Assembly: GCA_033980235.1 (NCBI GenBank) | Contig: CM067069.1 | Coordinates: 31,917,041-31,981,040 of the forward strand | Origin: Diadema setosum | Taxonomy: Eukaryota; Echinodermata; Echinoidea; Diadematoida; Diadematidae | Length of the DNA: 64,000 nt | Reading direction: 5' to 3' | Part shown: positions 61,701 through 63,025 of the stretch, piece by piece | How the letters are laid out: the number at the start of each line of letters is the position of its first letter | How positions within the stretch are numbered: the stretch's first letter is position 1 | Notes under the pieces: model-generated | Databases searched by the model: none | What the model was told of the DNA's origin: nothing | Seen by the model: the letters and a program-made list of their open reading frames with translations, nothing else | Position numbers and translations under genes: made by a program

Positions 61701-63025
61701 AGTACTATCATGTGATCAGCGGAGAGCCATCAATCTACTGACAGCTCTATCATTTCACAGTGGATTCTCGTCAGGCTTCAAGTATCCCAGATGGTAAAAC
61801 TCACCTTCAGCAGCTATCACAGCTAAAAGACACTCTGACTCACTTCTTTTAAAAACTGGCTGTACCATCAATCATACACTTAGGATATATCATAGTTTGA
61901 AAGACATTTTCTTATGATGGCAGTGAAAATTTATATCGCTGATATGAAATTGCAAGTAGAGTTCGAAGGGTACAGCAAGAAATTATGCGACAATTATGCA
62001 CAATGCGACATTTTTGCATGTTTTTACATTTGTGATCCACCTGTGATTCGCAAAATTCGCTAGAATTAAACTCTTGTGAAAATAAAAGCTTATACAGCAG
62101 TTAAAACAGGAGAAGTCATGGTTACAGGGTATGAACACGGTACAGGAAATGTGTGGCCTTGCCATATCAGTCCATCGAAAAATGATATGCCTTAAGCTGC
62201 CTGCAGAAATATCAACATTTCTCCCATGTGGGATTTCACTCTGAATTTCACCAGATTTTTTACAACTTAAAGAGAGCTATCTGAAGAGTTTTCCTTTTGG
62301 AGGCAATGTACTTTTTGAAAGCTCATCATACACCATTCCATTTCCCTTTCCCTAGTATGCTTCTTCCTTTCCGAACCTGAAGGATCGATTACAGAGTGCA
62401 TATTTCCTGCTGGATCCCACCAAACAAGTTGAGGAGCTCTTCTTTTTAAAGATAACCCAATCAGTCATGCAGAAATGGATATGCTCTCCTTCGTCTAGCC
62501 GCCAAAAAGACGTGGAGCTTTCAATAATGCCGAGATGACGATATTTCCGGGGGCCTGGTCAATGGAGATGTGGATACCGTTGTCAACCCTGACAGTTCAT
62601 TCACCCCACCATCCCCAACTGACCAATGAATTTGCACTTTCATTTGAACCCATGAAAGACATAGAAATAGTTATTCAGATACTAGCCAGACATCTTACAA
62701 ACACGCAAAAATATGTAAGCAAAATTGTCCGGCCACAAAACAAAATTGATTTTAACAGTGCTGATAAGACTTGAATCCGCAACCTTCCAATCAAGAAGTA
62801 GGCATTGAAATGTCAGATACAATATGTGTCACTTTTCAATCTTGAAGTACACATTTGTTGAGGGTTTGTGAACTCATATCATAAAACAACATGCCTTTTT
62901 CCTCCTTGATGAAACCGAAAACTGCAGTTATTTTACCTGTATAAGGCATTAGCACTTGCGCCAAGATATCTGTTAAACATATTCTTATCACTACTTTGCA
63001 CCATGCCTGCATATATTTCTATCAT
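1277..63025 (-). CDS. KCNT: Slo2/KCNT-type sodium-activated potassium channel gene (5' part; continues left of the window)
   Basis: Exons in coding order: 63025-62937 (tentative), 40222-40143, 38710-38611, 32914-32864, 31616-31578, 6479-6371, 5711-5637, 4957-4874, 3921-3827, 3023-2834, 2199-2035 and 1413-1277. All introns are GT-AG and every junction keeps frame. The joined protein, about 400 residues, follows vertebrate KCNT1/KCNT2 from the conserved N-terminal block ([15 protein letters not shown]) through S1-S6 to RCK1. Diagnostic blocks seen are [54 protein letters not shown] and [13 protein letters not shown]. In the family, four subunits form a plasma-membrane K+ channel opened by intracellular Na+ through the RCK gating ring. 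The rest of RCK1, RCK2 and the C-terminus must lie beyond position 1. The family call is near certain from recalled family sequence; KCNT1 versus KCNT2 orthology cannot be decided, since an invertebrate usually has one Slo2 gene. Confidence 0.95.
1414..2034. other. KCNT intron between the two RCK1 exons
   Basis: 621 bp of ordinary AT-rich intron. I see no repeat or other feature apart from short A/T runs. Confidence 0.8.
2035..2199 (-). CDS. KCNT: KCNT exon: S6-RCK1 linker and start of RCK1
   Basis: 165 bp (55 codons), phase 0, acceptor CCTGTAG and donor CAG|GTAAAG. It reads [40 protein letters not shown], then [15 protein letters not shown]. It matches KCNT1 ([44 protein letters not shown]). 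EKHVVVC is the first beta strand of the RCK1 Rossmann-like domain, which is part of the cytoplasmic Na+-sensing gating ring. Confidence 0.98.
2270..2826. repeat. 557-bp homopurine-homopyrimidine tract filling a KCNT intron
   Basis: The plus strand is almost purely A/G (GAG, GGA and GAA triplets, plus G runs); I count only three pyrimidines (near 2554, 2564 and 2628). The intron is 2200-2833, so the tract is nearly all of it. On the gene's sense strand it is a giant C/U tract that begins about 7 bases after the pore-exon donor and ends 70 bases before the RCK1 acceptor. Long predicted proteins in this stretch (poly-Glu, Arg/Lys or Pro/Leu) are artefacts of the triplet repeat. Mirror-symmetric purine tracts of this sort can form intramolecular triplex DNA; the C/U RNA could bind PCBP or PTB-like factors (inference). 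Confidence 0.97.
2834..3023 (-). CDS. KCNT: KCNT exon: pore helix, TVGYGD selectivity filter and S6
   Basis: 190 bp, acceptor GATGCAG and donor CAG|GTGAGA. After the split Ser it reads [20 protein letters not shown], then [20 protein letters not shown], then [20 protein letters not shown], ending PLQ. The K+ selectivity filter TVGYGD lies at 2912-2929. CGIHHLER and IWPSQL are family signatures (CGIQHLER, IWPSQL in KCNT1). The last 20 hydrophobic residues are S6, the inner pore helix. The donor is only about 7 bases from a 557-base homopyrimidine tract (sense strand) in the following intron. Confidence 0.98.
3024..3826. other. KCNT intron between the S5 and pore exons
   Basis: Contains one TTAA-type mini-element (3048-3138), a TTTG microsatellite near 3291-3312 and a G run of about 22 bases near 3741-3762. 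Otherwise plain. Confidence 0.8.
3048..3138. mobile_element. Short fold-back element, family A (about 90 bp)
   Basis: Opens TAACCTGTTGAGGACAG and closes CCATCCTCAACGGGTAA, its inverse. The internal GATTTTGCTACAACAC word and the palindrome GAGTATACTCGGG are shared with about ten other copies in the window. It is a non-autonomous, MITE-like element. Confidence 0.85.
3827..3921 (-). CDS. KCNT: KCNT exon: S4-S5 linker and S5
   Basis: 95 bp, acceptor CTCACAG and donor CCAG|GTGAGA. It translates as [19 protein letters not shown] then [12 protein letters not shown] and ends AG. It aligns with [20 protein letters not shown]-type sequence of KCNT1. The hydrophobic half is S5. The AG joins T from the next exon to make Ser. 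Confidence 0.95.
3922..4873. other. KCNT intron between the S4 and S5 exons
   Basis: Holds A-rich runs near 4050-4095 and a CGCGAA-rich element at 4352-4513. Nothing else recognised. Confidence 0.75.
4352..4513. mobile_element. CGCGAA-rich fold-back element, family B, diverged copy
   Basis: Dense CpG-containing words (TTTCGCGAATTTCGCGAATCG, CGCGAAAATAAC, CGCGAAATTAAC, CGCGAAAATTTCAG) in otherwise CpG-poor intron, ending near CATACAGTAG. The same vocabulary recurs at 18073-18315, 18553-18763, 40372-40592, 43434-43636, 44680-44886 and 61975-62102. Confidence 0.65.
4874..4957 (-). CDS. KCNT: KCNT exon: S3-S4 region and S4
   Basis: 84 bp, phase 0, acceptor ATCACAG and donor TTT|GTAAGT. It encodes 28 residues, [19 protein letters not shown] then AKQLLENLF. 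The core [16 protein letters not shown] is identical to vertebrate KCNT. As is typical of Slo2, S4 lacks the regular array of Arg/Lys seen in strongly voltage-gated channels: only one Arg lies before it and one Lys after it. Confidence 0.97.
4958..5636. other. KCNT intron between the S3 and S4 exons
   Basis: 679 bp of AT-rich intron; no repeats or signals recognised beyond A runs. Confidence 0.75.
5637..5711 (-). CDS. KCNT: KCNT exon: S2-S3 linker and S3
   Basis: 75 bp, phase 0 at both ends, acceptor TTTCACAG and donor ACA|GTGAGT. It encodes 25 residues, [10 protein letters not shown] followed by [15 protein letters not shown], matching [25 protein letters not shown]-type sequence of KCNT1/2. 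The hydrophobic second half is S3. Exon length and phases keep the frame with both neighbours. Confidence 0.95.
5712..6370. other. KCNT intron between the S2 and S3 exons
   Basis: 659 bp; contains a short CATTT repeat near 6038-6075 and nothing else recognised. Confidence 0.75.
6371..6479 (-). CDS. KCNT: KCNT exon: S2 transmembrane segment
   Basis: 109 bp between acceptor GTGCAG and donor AAG|GTCAGA. It translates as [16 protein letters not shown] followed by [20 protein letters not shown]. It corresponds to [20 protein letters not shown] of KCNT1; the 20-residue hydrophobic run is S2. Frame is set by the leading G that completes Trp with the upstream TG. It ends in phase 0. Confidence 0.95.
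6480..9884. other. Sense-strand 3' part of the 25-kb KCNT intron
   Basis: Low-complexity runs (A near 6550-6577, TTTG near 7900-7932, T then G near 7933-7962), a tRNA-like remnant at 8318-8388, and a CTG/TTG microsatellite near 9282-9308. No exon fits the KCNT frame here; all short open frames lack splice context or homology. Confidence 0.65.
8318..8388 (-). pseudogene. tRNA-like remnant (degenerate)
   Basis: The minus strand carries an A-box-like TAGCTTAGTTAAATAGG and a good B-box-like GGTTCAAGTCC about 40 bases apart, with a matching short terminal stem. It looks like a decayed tRNA or the head of a tRNA-derived SINE rather than a working tRNA; I could not draw a sound anticodon stem. Confidence 0.4.
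9885..10758. mobile_element. Non-autonomous element with four diverged internal repeats of about 160 bp
   Basis: Bounded by inverted words GGTTATACCCCCGC (left) and GCGGGGGTATAAAA (right). Between them a block centred on GTTACCATGGCAACG occurs four times (near 10040, 10204, 10369 and 10525), each followed by TGTCTTGCACAT-like and GGAAGTAGTTCGC-like words. The right end has a GACC/GACCGCCC microsatellite (10667-10710). There is no long open frame, so it is a non-autonomous transposon or a repeat-bearing mini-element. Confidence 0.75.
11236..12460. mobile_element. Long fold-back (inverted repeat) element of about 1.2 kb
   Basis: Left arm 11236-11920 and right arm 11980-12460 are reverse complements at high identity (for example CTTTAACCTTATTTTAATTT against its inverse), separated by a 59-bp spacer. 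The left arm is longer by about 200 bp: roughly 11600-11810 has no partner, so one arm has suffered an insertion or deletion. Similar open frames in the two arms (an [20 protein letters not shown] peptide on opposite strands) simply reflect the duplication and are not a gene family. The arms are purine-biased on one strand. Confidence 0.85.
12734..12865. repeat. 33-bp tandem repeat, four copies
   Basis: Four head-to-tail copies of a unit beginning TTTAGTCTCTGTCATCATCA and ending CTAATATCACTGC. They are almost identical (one T to C change in copy 3), so the array is recent. Confidence 0.95.
12914..13324. mobile_element. Palindromic TTAA-ended element, family C
   Basis: Starts TTAAAGGGATGGATGGTATA and ends ATACCATCCCTTTTAA, with the arms pairing over much of their length (GATTATAATAAAAGG centre, TTTTCATTAAATTAACC in the right arm). 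A CT microsatellite and an A run interrupt the right arm near 13240-13276. The same family lies at 26468-26907 and 55218-55594, with a fragment at 58865-58912. It abuts a family A copy. Confidence 0.85.
13321..13415. mobile_element. Short fold-back element, family A
   Basis: Starts TTAAACCCACTGAGGATGAA, contains TTTGCTTTAACACACATTTC and ends CTTTAACAGGTTTAA. It shares its left TTAA with the end of the family C element. Confidence 0.8.
13416..16989. other. KCNT intron segment
   Basis: Contains one family A copy (14218-14309) and a C run near 13560-13575. The stretch 15110-15420 is less AT-rich and holds a Ser-rich open frame, but I see no homology or convincing splice pair, so no gene is called. 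Confidence 0.6.
14218..14309. mobile_element. Short fold-back element, family A, opposite orientation
   Basis: Reads TTAACCTGTTGAGGAAGAGT, then GAGTACACTC, then GTTGTAGCAAAATGATCAGC and CCTCAACAAAT: the reverse complement of the usual order. Confidence 0.8.
16990..17586. mobile_element. GC-rich inverted-repeat element with nested hairpins
   Basis: Terminal words GGACCCCATTTACAGTGC and GCACTGTAAACGGGGTC are inverse. Beside each end lie inverted GCTCTGCCGCGGCTC / GGCTCGGCCGCCGC blocks. A large internal hairpin at about 17093-17161 pairs GGCCTCGCTCTGTAGGTGGT with its inverse through a GGCCGCGGCC centre. CpG density is far above the flanks, implying recent arrival or escape from CpG decay. Confidence 0.8.
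18073..18315. mobile_element. CGCGAA-type fold-back element, family B
   Basis: Starts TACTGTATATGCCAAATATT and ends ATATATGGCACATACAGTA, which are inverse. Inside are TTCACGAATTTTGCGAG and AATTTAGACTCGCAAAATA words. The TA at each tip suggests mariner-like TA target duplication. Confidence 0.75.
18553..18763. mobile_element. CGCGAA-type fold-back element, family B
   Basis: Starts CACTGTAAAACGAGGAATG and ends GTGTTTTACAGTA. It contains GCATTTTAATTTCACGAATT and its inverse, plus two direct CGCGAAAATTTCATGC words. It is related in reverse orientation to 44680-44886. Confidence 0.8.
18951..19001. repeat. CAAA microsatellite
   Basis: About twelve tandem CAAA/ACAA units, followed by C and A homopolymer runs. 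Confidence 0.9.
20220..20313. mobile_element. Short fold-back element, family A
   Basis: TTAACCCTGTGAGGACGGAC at one end and GTCTTCAATGGGTTAA at the other, with the usual ATTTTGCTCTAAAACGCATT middle. TTAA at both tips. Confidence 0.85.
20711..21284. mobile_element. Palindromic TTAA-ended element (about 574 bp), family D
   Basis: Left end TTAAAGGACAAGTCCACCTT and right end GGTGGACTTATCCTTTAA are inverse, and the arms continue to match (GGATTGAGTGAATGCAGCAA against its inverse; GTTATGAATTTTTGAGG against its counterpart). TTAA is present at each tip. There is no coding capacity. Confidence 0.85.
21285..22989. other. KCNT intron segment
   Basis: Contains one family A copy (21957-22044), a short TGAAC repeat near 22215-22236 and a C run near 22830. 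Nothing coding recognised. Confidence 0.6.
21957..22044. mobile_element. Short fold-back element, family A
   Basis: CCCGTTAAGGACGGGATGAT start, ATTTTGCTACAACACGCAT middle, TAGTATACTAGGGACTCATC then CTCAATAGATT end. The right tip is degraded. Confidence 0.8.
23139..23210 (-). pseudogene. tRNA-like region of unit 1
   Basis: 72 nt that fold as a near-cloverleaf: A box TGGTCTAGTGG (here with a G to C difference from the other copies just downstream), B box GGTTCGAATCC, T stem with two wobbles, and acceptor stem with six of seven pairs. Position 33 is C rather than U and the anticodon stem has a mismatch, so it is a tRNA-derived SINE-type head and not a working tRNA. Confidence 0.7.
23407..23478 (-). 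pseudogene. tRNA-like region of unit 2
   Basis: Same 72-nt tRNA-like fold with intact A and B boxes of an RNA polymerase III internal promoter. Confidence 0.7.
23675..23746 (-). pseudogene. tRNA-like region of unit 3
   Basis: Identical to the unit 2 tRNA-like region as far as read by eye; A and B boxes intact. Confidence 0.7.
23942..24013 (+). pseudogene. tRNA-like region of the inverted unit
   Basis: Same tRNA-like sequence on the plus strand (A box near 23949, B box near 23994), so it faces the other three copies. Confidence 0.7.
24117..26132. other. KCNT intron segment
   Basis: Mostly plain AT-rich intron; an AC/GT-rich stretch lies near 25550-25680. No gene evidence. Confidence 0.6.
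26468..26907. mobile_element. Palindromic TTAA-ended element, family C
   Basis: Starts TTAAAGGGATGGTACGGTAC and ends TGTACGATCCCTTTTAA. The arms share AACAAAGTAAAACAAAACGA-type and GGATATCTCAACCATTT-type inverse words. The sequence AGAATATACTT lies directly outside both ends, possibly a target duplication. Its right arm contains a 23-bp tandem triplication (26820-26889). Confidence 0.85.
26820..26889. repeat. 23-bp tandem repeat, three copies
   Basis: Three copies of ACTGAAGTTAAATCTCAACC plus AAA, one with a single C to T difference. It lies inside the right arm of the family C element. Confidence 0.9.
26981..29443. other. KCNT intron segment
   Basis: No repeat recognised. An open frame at 27677-28033 has a hydrophobic start and many Cys but begins with TTG, lacks an in-frame ATG near its start and has no recognisable homology, so it is not called. 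Confidence 0.55.
29444..29984 (+). mobile_element. LINE retrotransposon 3' end (CR1/L2-like), truncated
   Basis: 29444-29794 encodes about 116 residues ending in a stop. It contains the typical reverse-transcriptase C-terminal tail [43 protein letters not shown] and [11 protein letters not shown] short 3' UTR follows, with paired words AAAGCGCCTTGAG and GGCGCTATAGAAATTGTATG, ending in an ATT microsatellite. That tail style is typical of the L2/CR1 group. It is 5'-truncated, as usual for LINE insertions, so only the extreme C-terminus of ORF2 remains. It sits antisense to the KCNT gene. Confidence 0.88.
30152..30231. mobile_element. 80-bp fold-back with 14-bp perfect ends
   Basis: AACCCATTCCATAC at the left and GTATGGAATGGGTT at the right are exact inverses enclosing about 50 bp. 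It is probably another MITE family. Confidence 0.75.
31000..31244. mobile_element. Inverted-repeat element with CGTCGCTGGGG ends, family E
   Basis: CGTCGCTGGGGCGACAAGAC at the left and GTCTTGTCACCCCAGCGACG at the right are inverse. The interior matches 42219-42469 in opposite orientation (GAGAGCCAAAAAACATGGTG, AAAGGCTATC). A GT run followed by a long G run precedes it at 30942-30974. Confidence 0.88.
31578..31616 (-). CDS. KCNT: KCNT 39-bp microexon: end of the S1-S2 loop
   Basis: 39 bp between acceptor CTGCAG and donor CTG|GTAAGA. In frame it encodes [14 protein letters not shown] (the terminal Trp is completed by the next exon). Joined to the S2 exon it reads [14 protein letters not shown], matching SSEINWAPILWVER of vertebrate KCNT1, which supports the exon even though it is tiny. 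Both boundaries are phase 2, so skipping it keeps the frame. It is followed in the gene by a 25-kb intron. Confidence 0.8.
31617..32863. other. KCNT intron between the two loop exons
   Basis: 1.25 kb of very AT-rich intron with A runs; no repeat family or coding sequence recognised. Confidence 0.7.
32864..32914 (-). CDS. KCNT: KCNT small exon: S1-S2 extracellular loop with an N-glycosylation sequon
   Basis: 51 bp between acceptor TTACAG and donor ATG|GTGAGT. In frame it reads [17 protein letters not shown] and ends TG. The C-x-x-C start resembles the GCWGCP stretch of vertebrate KCNT1, and the NQT sequon (32878-32886) sits where KCNT1 has NYS/NDS sequons. The loop is extracellular in the family. 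Length is a multiple of three and both flanking introns are phase 2, so it is a skippable cassette. The call rests on splice sites, exact phase and loop resemblance; the loop itself is poorly conserved. Confidence 0.85.
35075..35171. repeat. GT/GTAT microsatellite
   Basis: Imperfect TG dinucleotide array with TATG interruptions. The matching His/Thr- or Val-rich open frames are artefacts. Confidence 0.92.
35836..35938. mobile_element. Degraded family A fold-back element
   Basis: Recognisable GATTTTGCTTTAGCATGCATT middle with poor ends; an old copy. Confidence 0.5.
36308..36841. mobile_element. Inverted-repeat element built from GGTGTTAAAT words
   Basis: Ends CACTGTAAAAA and TTTTTGCAGTG are inverse. 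The interior repeats GGTGTTAAAT / ATTTAACACC many times in both orientations and contains two direct AACTTCAATAGAGGACCACA-like blocks (near 36367 and 36571). Non-coding, MITE-like. Confidence 0.8.
38611..38710 (-). CDS. KCNT: KCNT exon: S1 transmembrane segment
   Basis: 100 bp with acceptor CTGCAG and donor ATG|GTAAGC. It translates as [20 protein letters not shown] then [12 protein letters not shown], ending [11 protein letters not shown] is invariant in recalled KCNT proteins. The hydrophobic [15 protein letters not shown] is S1 and the trailing polar residues start the S1-S2 extracellular loop. The final TG lets it splice in frame to the next exon (TGC, Cys), to the 39-bp exon (TGT, Cys), or directly to the S2 exon (TGG, Trp). 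Confidence 0.96.
38774..38950. mobile_element. Fold-back element (about 177 bp)
   Basis: CCTGTTTCATAAAGCTGTTC with ACTGGTGATCAGTTCT on the left pairs with AGAACTGATCACCAGT and ACAGCTTCATGAAACA on the right. It lies only 63 bp upstream (sense strand) of the S1 exon acceptor. Confidence 0.85.
39829..40086. mobile_element. Inverted-repeat element (258 bp) close to the N-terminal exon donor
   Basis: TATGAAAAGTTTGTTCGC with AAAAACCGATAAGTCCAT on the left is the inverse of ATGGACTTATCGGTTTTT and CCAAACAAACTCTTCATA on the right, with few mismatches over 36 bases. TA at the tips suggests mariner-like insertion. It starts 57 bp after the donor of the 40143-40222 exon (sense strand). Confidence 0.88.
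40143..40222 (-). CDS. KCNT: KCNT exon: conserved cytoplasmic N-terminal block
   Basis: 80 bp between acceptor TATACCAG and donor A|GTAAGT. It translates as [16 protein letters not shown] followed by [10 protein letters not shown], ending one base into the next codon (Ser, completed by the 38710 exon). Vertebrate KCNT1/2 have a nearly identical block just before S1 ([23 protein letters not shown]). The block is the hallmark of the family's proximal N-terminus and is cytoplasmic. The exon opens in mid-codon, so at least one coding exon lies upstream. Confidence 0.96.
40372..40592. mobile_element. CGCGAA-type element, family B, diverged
   Basis: Words such as GGAAATTTTCGCGGTGTTG, ATTTCGCGCAATCC and AAACATGCGAAACTC; ends not well defined. 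Confidence 0.45.
42219..42469. mobile_element. Inverted-repeat element with CGTCGCTGGGG ends, family E, inserted in a TA microsatellite
   Basis: CGTCGCTGGGGTGATAAGAC on the left, GTCTTATTCCCCCAGCGACG on the right. The interior is the reverse complement of 31000-31244. Alternating AT sequence abuts both tips, so it seems to have inserted into a TA-rich target. Confidence 0.9.
42470..42605. repeat. TA dinucleotide array
   Basis: About 38 uninterrupted TA units followed by ATATATAC-type variants. Tyr/Ile-rich open frames here are artefacts. Confidence 0.97.
42891..42974. mobile_element. Short fold-back element, family A
   Basis: TTAACCCACTGGAGATGGAC at one end, CTACAACAGGTTAA at the other, TTAA at both tips; internal part diverged. 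Confidence 0.8.
43434..43636. mobile_element. CGCGAA-type element, family B, CpG-decayed copy
   Basis: Same order of words as 18553-18763 but most CG changed to CA or TG (GAATCTTGCAAGAGGGCAAG, AATGCACCCAAAAGTTGTTG, TCTGGTTTTACAGTA), an older copy. Confidence 0.65.
43692..43742. repeat. TA dinucleotide array followed by a T run
   Basis: About 25 TA units followed by about 18 T. Confidence 0.95.
44680..44886. mobile_element. CGCGAA-type element, family B, reverse orientation
   Basis: Starts TACTGTAGAACACAATATTT and ends CATTTTACAGTA. Contains TTCGCAGCATGAAATTTTCC and GCATTTTAATTTCAC followed by its inverse. It is the reverse complement of the 18553 type. Confidence 0.75.
45240..45332. mobile_element. 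Short fold-back element, family A, opposite orientation
   Basis: TTAACCCGTGGAAGACGAGT then CTCGAGTATACTCGGG, then GTTGTAGCAAAATCAAACC and CCTCAATGGGTTAA. It retains both TTAA tips and the central palindrome. Confidence 0.88.
46524..46725. mobile_element. Fold-back element (about 200 bp)
   Basis: The left arm ATTATATAGATGATGACT then GGGTTTGAAATGCTATT pairs with the right arm AATAGCATTTCAAACCC then AGTCATCATCTGTTATAT. The centre is GTCCTGAGACGAAGTCGAGG. Confidence 0.85.
47605..48040. mobile_element. CpG-rich segment bounded by inverted repeats of about 25 bp
   Basis: TTTATACAACGTCCAAGTAG (47608 on) and CTACTTGGACGTTGTATAAA (to 48038) are inverse. The interior, especially 47650-47950, has many CG dinucleotides (AACGCGCCGTGC, GTGCGGTACATGCATGCGCG) in contrast to its flanks. 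A strong plus-strand donor-like word, ACATGTAAGTATAG, lies near 47954. It could be a transposon interior or a promoter-like CpG-rich region; the inverted ends favour a mobile element. Confidence 0.6.
48041..48208. mobile_element. Nearly perfect palindromic element
   Basis: AAATAGTGTATGGTC through CGAGATTTCGCAC on the left is the inverse of GTGCGAAATCTCG through GACCATTCACTATTT on the right. The centre CTCGGCTTCGCCTCG is CpG-rich. It directly abuts the previous inverted-repeat element and may be part of the same transposon. Confidence 0.85.
48392..48674. mobile_element. TTCCGAA-rich inverted-repeat element
   Basis: The left part has GTTATTCCGAAGGTTTGTTA and ATTCCGAACTTTTG; the right part has TTCGGATTAACGAACC and TTCGGAATAACAAATC, inverse words. 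Ends near GGGTTACAG and CAGCACCC. Confidence 0.75.
48675..52504. other. Proposed first KCNT intron, middle part
   Basis: C run near 48899-48914, G run near 49363-49384, T runs near 51779-51803. A minus-strand stretch at 50396-50450 ends in a good donor but cannot join the KCNT frame. Nothing else recognised. Confidence 0.55.
52505..52670. mobile_element. hAT-like MITE with GGCGGATCCAG ends
   Basis: CAGGGGCGGATCCAG at the left and CTGGATCTGCCACTG at the right are inverse. The interior contains a G run and CCCCTTGCGCCCCCC. The CAG(G/T)GGC(G/A)GATCCAG tip is typical of widespread hAT MITEs. Confidence 0.8.
52841..52931. mobile_element. Short fold-back element, family A
   Basis: TTACCCGTTGAGGACGGTTT at one end and CTCATCCTCACTGGGTAA at the other; TTTGCTACAACATGCATTTC middle. 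Confidence 0.85.
53603..53682. mobile_element. Short fold-back element, family A
   Basis: TTAAACCTGTTAAGGACAGG at the left and CATCCTCAACAGGTTAA at the right, central CCCGAGTATACTCGGG perfect palindrome; TTAA at both tips. It lacks the ATAGACACCTGC piece present in longer copies. Confidence 0.9.
54471..54689. mobile_element. Family A element split by a 133-bp insertion
   Basis: TTAACCTGTTAAGGACAGAT to TTTCTCATA is the left part; GACTCTTGCCCGATTATACT to ATATTAA is the right part. The intervening 54520-54652 is extra and flanked by CATA on both sides (54516-54519 and 54649-54652). Confidence 0.65.
55218..55594. mobile_element. Palindromic TTAA-ended element, family C
   Basis: TTAAAGGGACTGTACAGTAC at the left, GTACTGTACGGTCCCTTTAA at the right, with long pairing arms (TTTTGAAATGACTGAGGTAT against GGATATCTCAGCCATTTCA). 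Confidence 0.9.
55869..55936. mobile_element. Family A element, opposite orientation, internally deleted
   Basis: TTAAACCTTTGAAGACGAGT, CTGAGAATACTCGGGCAGG, then ATCAGTCCATCTTTAA; the GTTGTAGCAAAAT segment is missing. Confidence 0.75.
56086..56695. mobile_element. Palindromic TTAA-ended element (about 610 bp), family F
   Basis: TTAAAGAAGAAATCAACCCC at the left and GGGGTGGATTTCCTCATTAA at the right are inverse with differences. Arms share GAAATAAGGAAGATATGACG against CACATCTTCCTTATTTC. Imperfect palindrome of moderate age. Confidence 0.8.
56800..56911. repeat. Dispersed repeat, copy 1 (about 110 bp)
   Basis: Matches 57748-57860 in direct orientation: ATCTGTCTTCCTTGGAGACA, GATGGTCTCAAATTGATCCT, CCAGACTGAATTAATTT and ATCATCTTAACTAG. 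Confidence 0.85.
57748..57860. repeat. Dispersed repeat, copy 2 (about 110 bp)
   Basis: ATCTGTCGTCCTGGGCGACA, GATGGTCTCAAAACTGATCC, CCAGACTGAATTAATTT and ATCATCTTAACTAG; about 85 percent like copy 1 by eye. Confidence 0.85.
58865..58912. mobile_element. Truncated end of a family C element
   Basis: AAAAAGCTGAATCCTCATCT then CAACCAATACTATGCCATCC and CTTAA match the right arm of the family C elements; the left arm is absent. Confidence 0.7.
59032..59287. mobile_element. Inverted-repeat element with about 37-bp perfect ends
   Basis: TATGAAGGGGTCGGTGCAAT then ATAGTGCTAACCCACAC (59033-59069) is an exact inverse of GTGTGGGTTAGCACTATATT then GCACCGACCCCTTCATA (59250-59286). The 180-bp interior is non-coding. 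TA lies at both tips. Perfect ends imply a recent insertion. Confidence 0.93.
61226..61416. mobile_element. GTTATAAC-rich element (Tc1/pogo-like MITE)
   Basis: Starts TACAGTGCACTCCAATTATA, contains CGGTTATAACAAAATTCTGG and inverse TTTGTTATAACAAGCG, and ends ATTGTA. The vocabulary of opposed GTTATAAC words is typical of short pogo/Tc1-related MITEs. Confidence 0.65.
61417..62936. other. Proposed first KCNT intron, sense-strand 5' part
   Basis: Contains a weak family B remnant (61975-62102) and, at 62510-62620, a short GC-richer stretch with several open frames but no usable splice pair for KCNT. Confidence 0.5.
61975..62102. mobile_element. CGCGAA-type element, family B, remnant
   Basis: ATTCGCAAAATTCGCTAG, TTGTGAAAATAAAAGC and TTATACAGCAGTT words recall the ends of family B copies; strongly decayed. 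Confidence 0.4.
62937..63025 (-). CDS. KCNT: Candidate first coding exon (N-terminus) of the KCNT gene
   Basis: On the minus strand an in-frame TGA (63068-63070) is followed by an open stretch ending at a good donor (ACAG|GTAAAA). The first ATG (63025-63023, context GCCAAGATGA) gives 29 codons plus two bases; a second ATG at 63004-63002 has a stronger context (GCAGGCATGG) and gives 22 codons. The residues just before the splice are [12 protein letters not shown]. The exon ends with AG, which joins the A opening the 40222 exon to make Arg, giving ALYRVRVEFF. This matches the family pattern of R-V-Q-V-E-F. The extreme N-terminus of KCNT is poorly conserved, so homology cannot confirm it. It would imply a first intron of about 22.7 kb. 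Alternative first exons elsewhere are possible. Confidence 0.42.

Noticed and set aside
62765..62810. Possible tRNA remnant (B-box-like GGATTCAAGTC on the minus strand)
   Set aside because: No matching A box or stems; could be chance.
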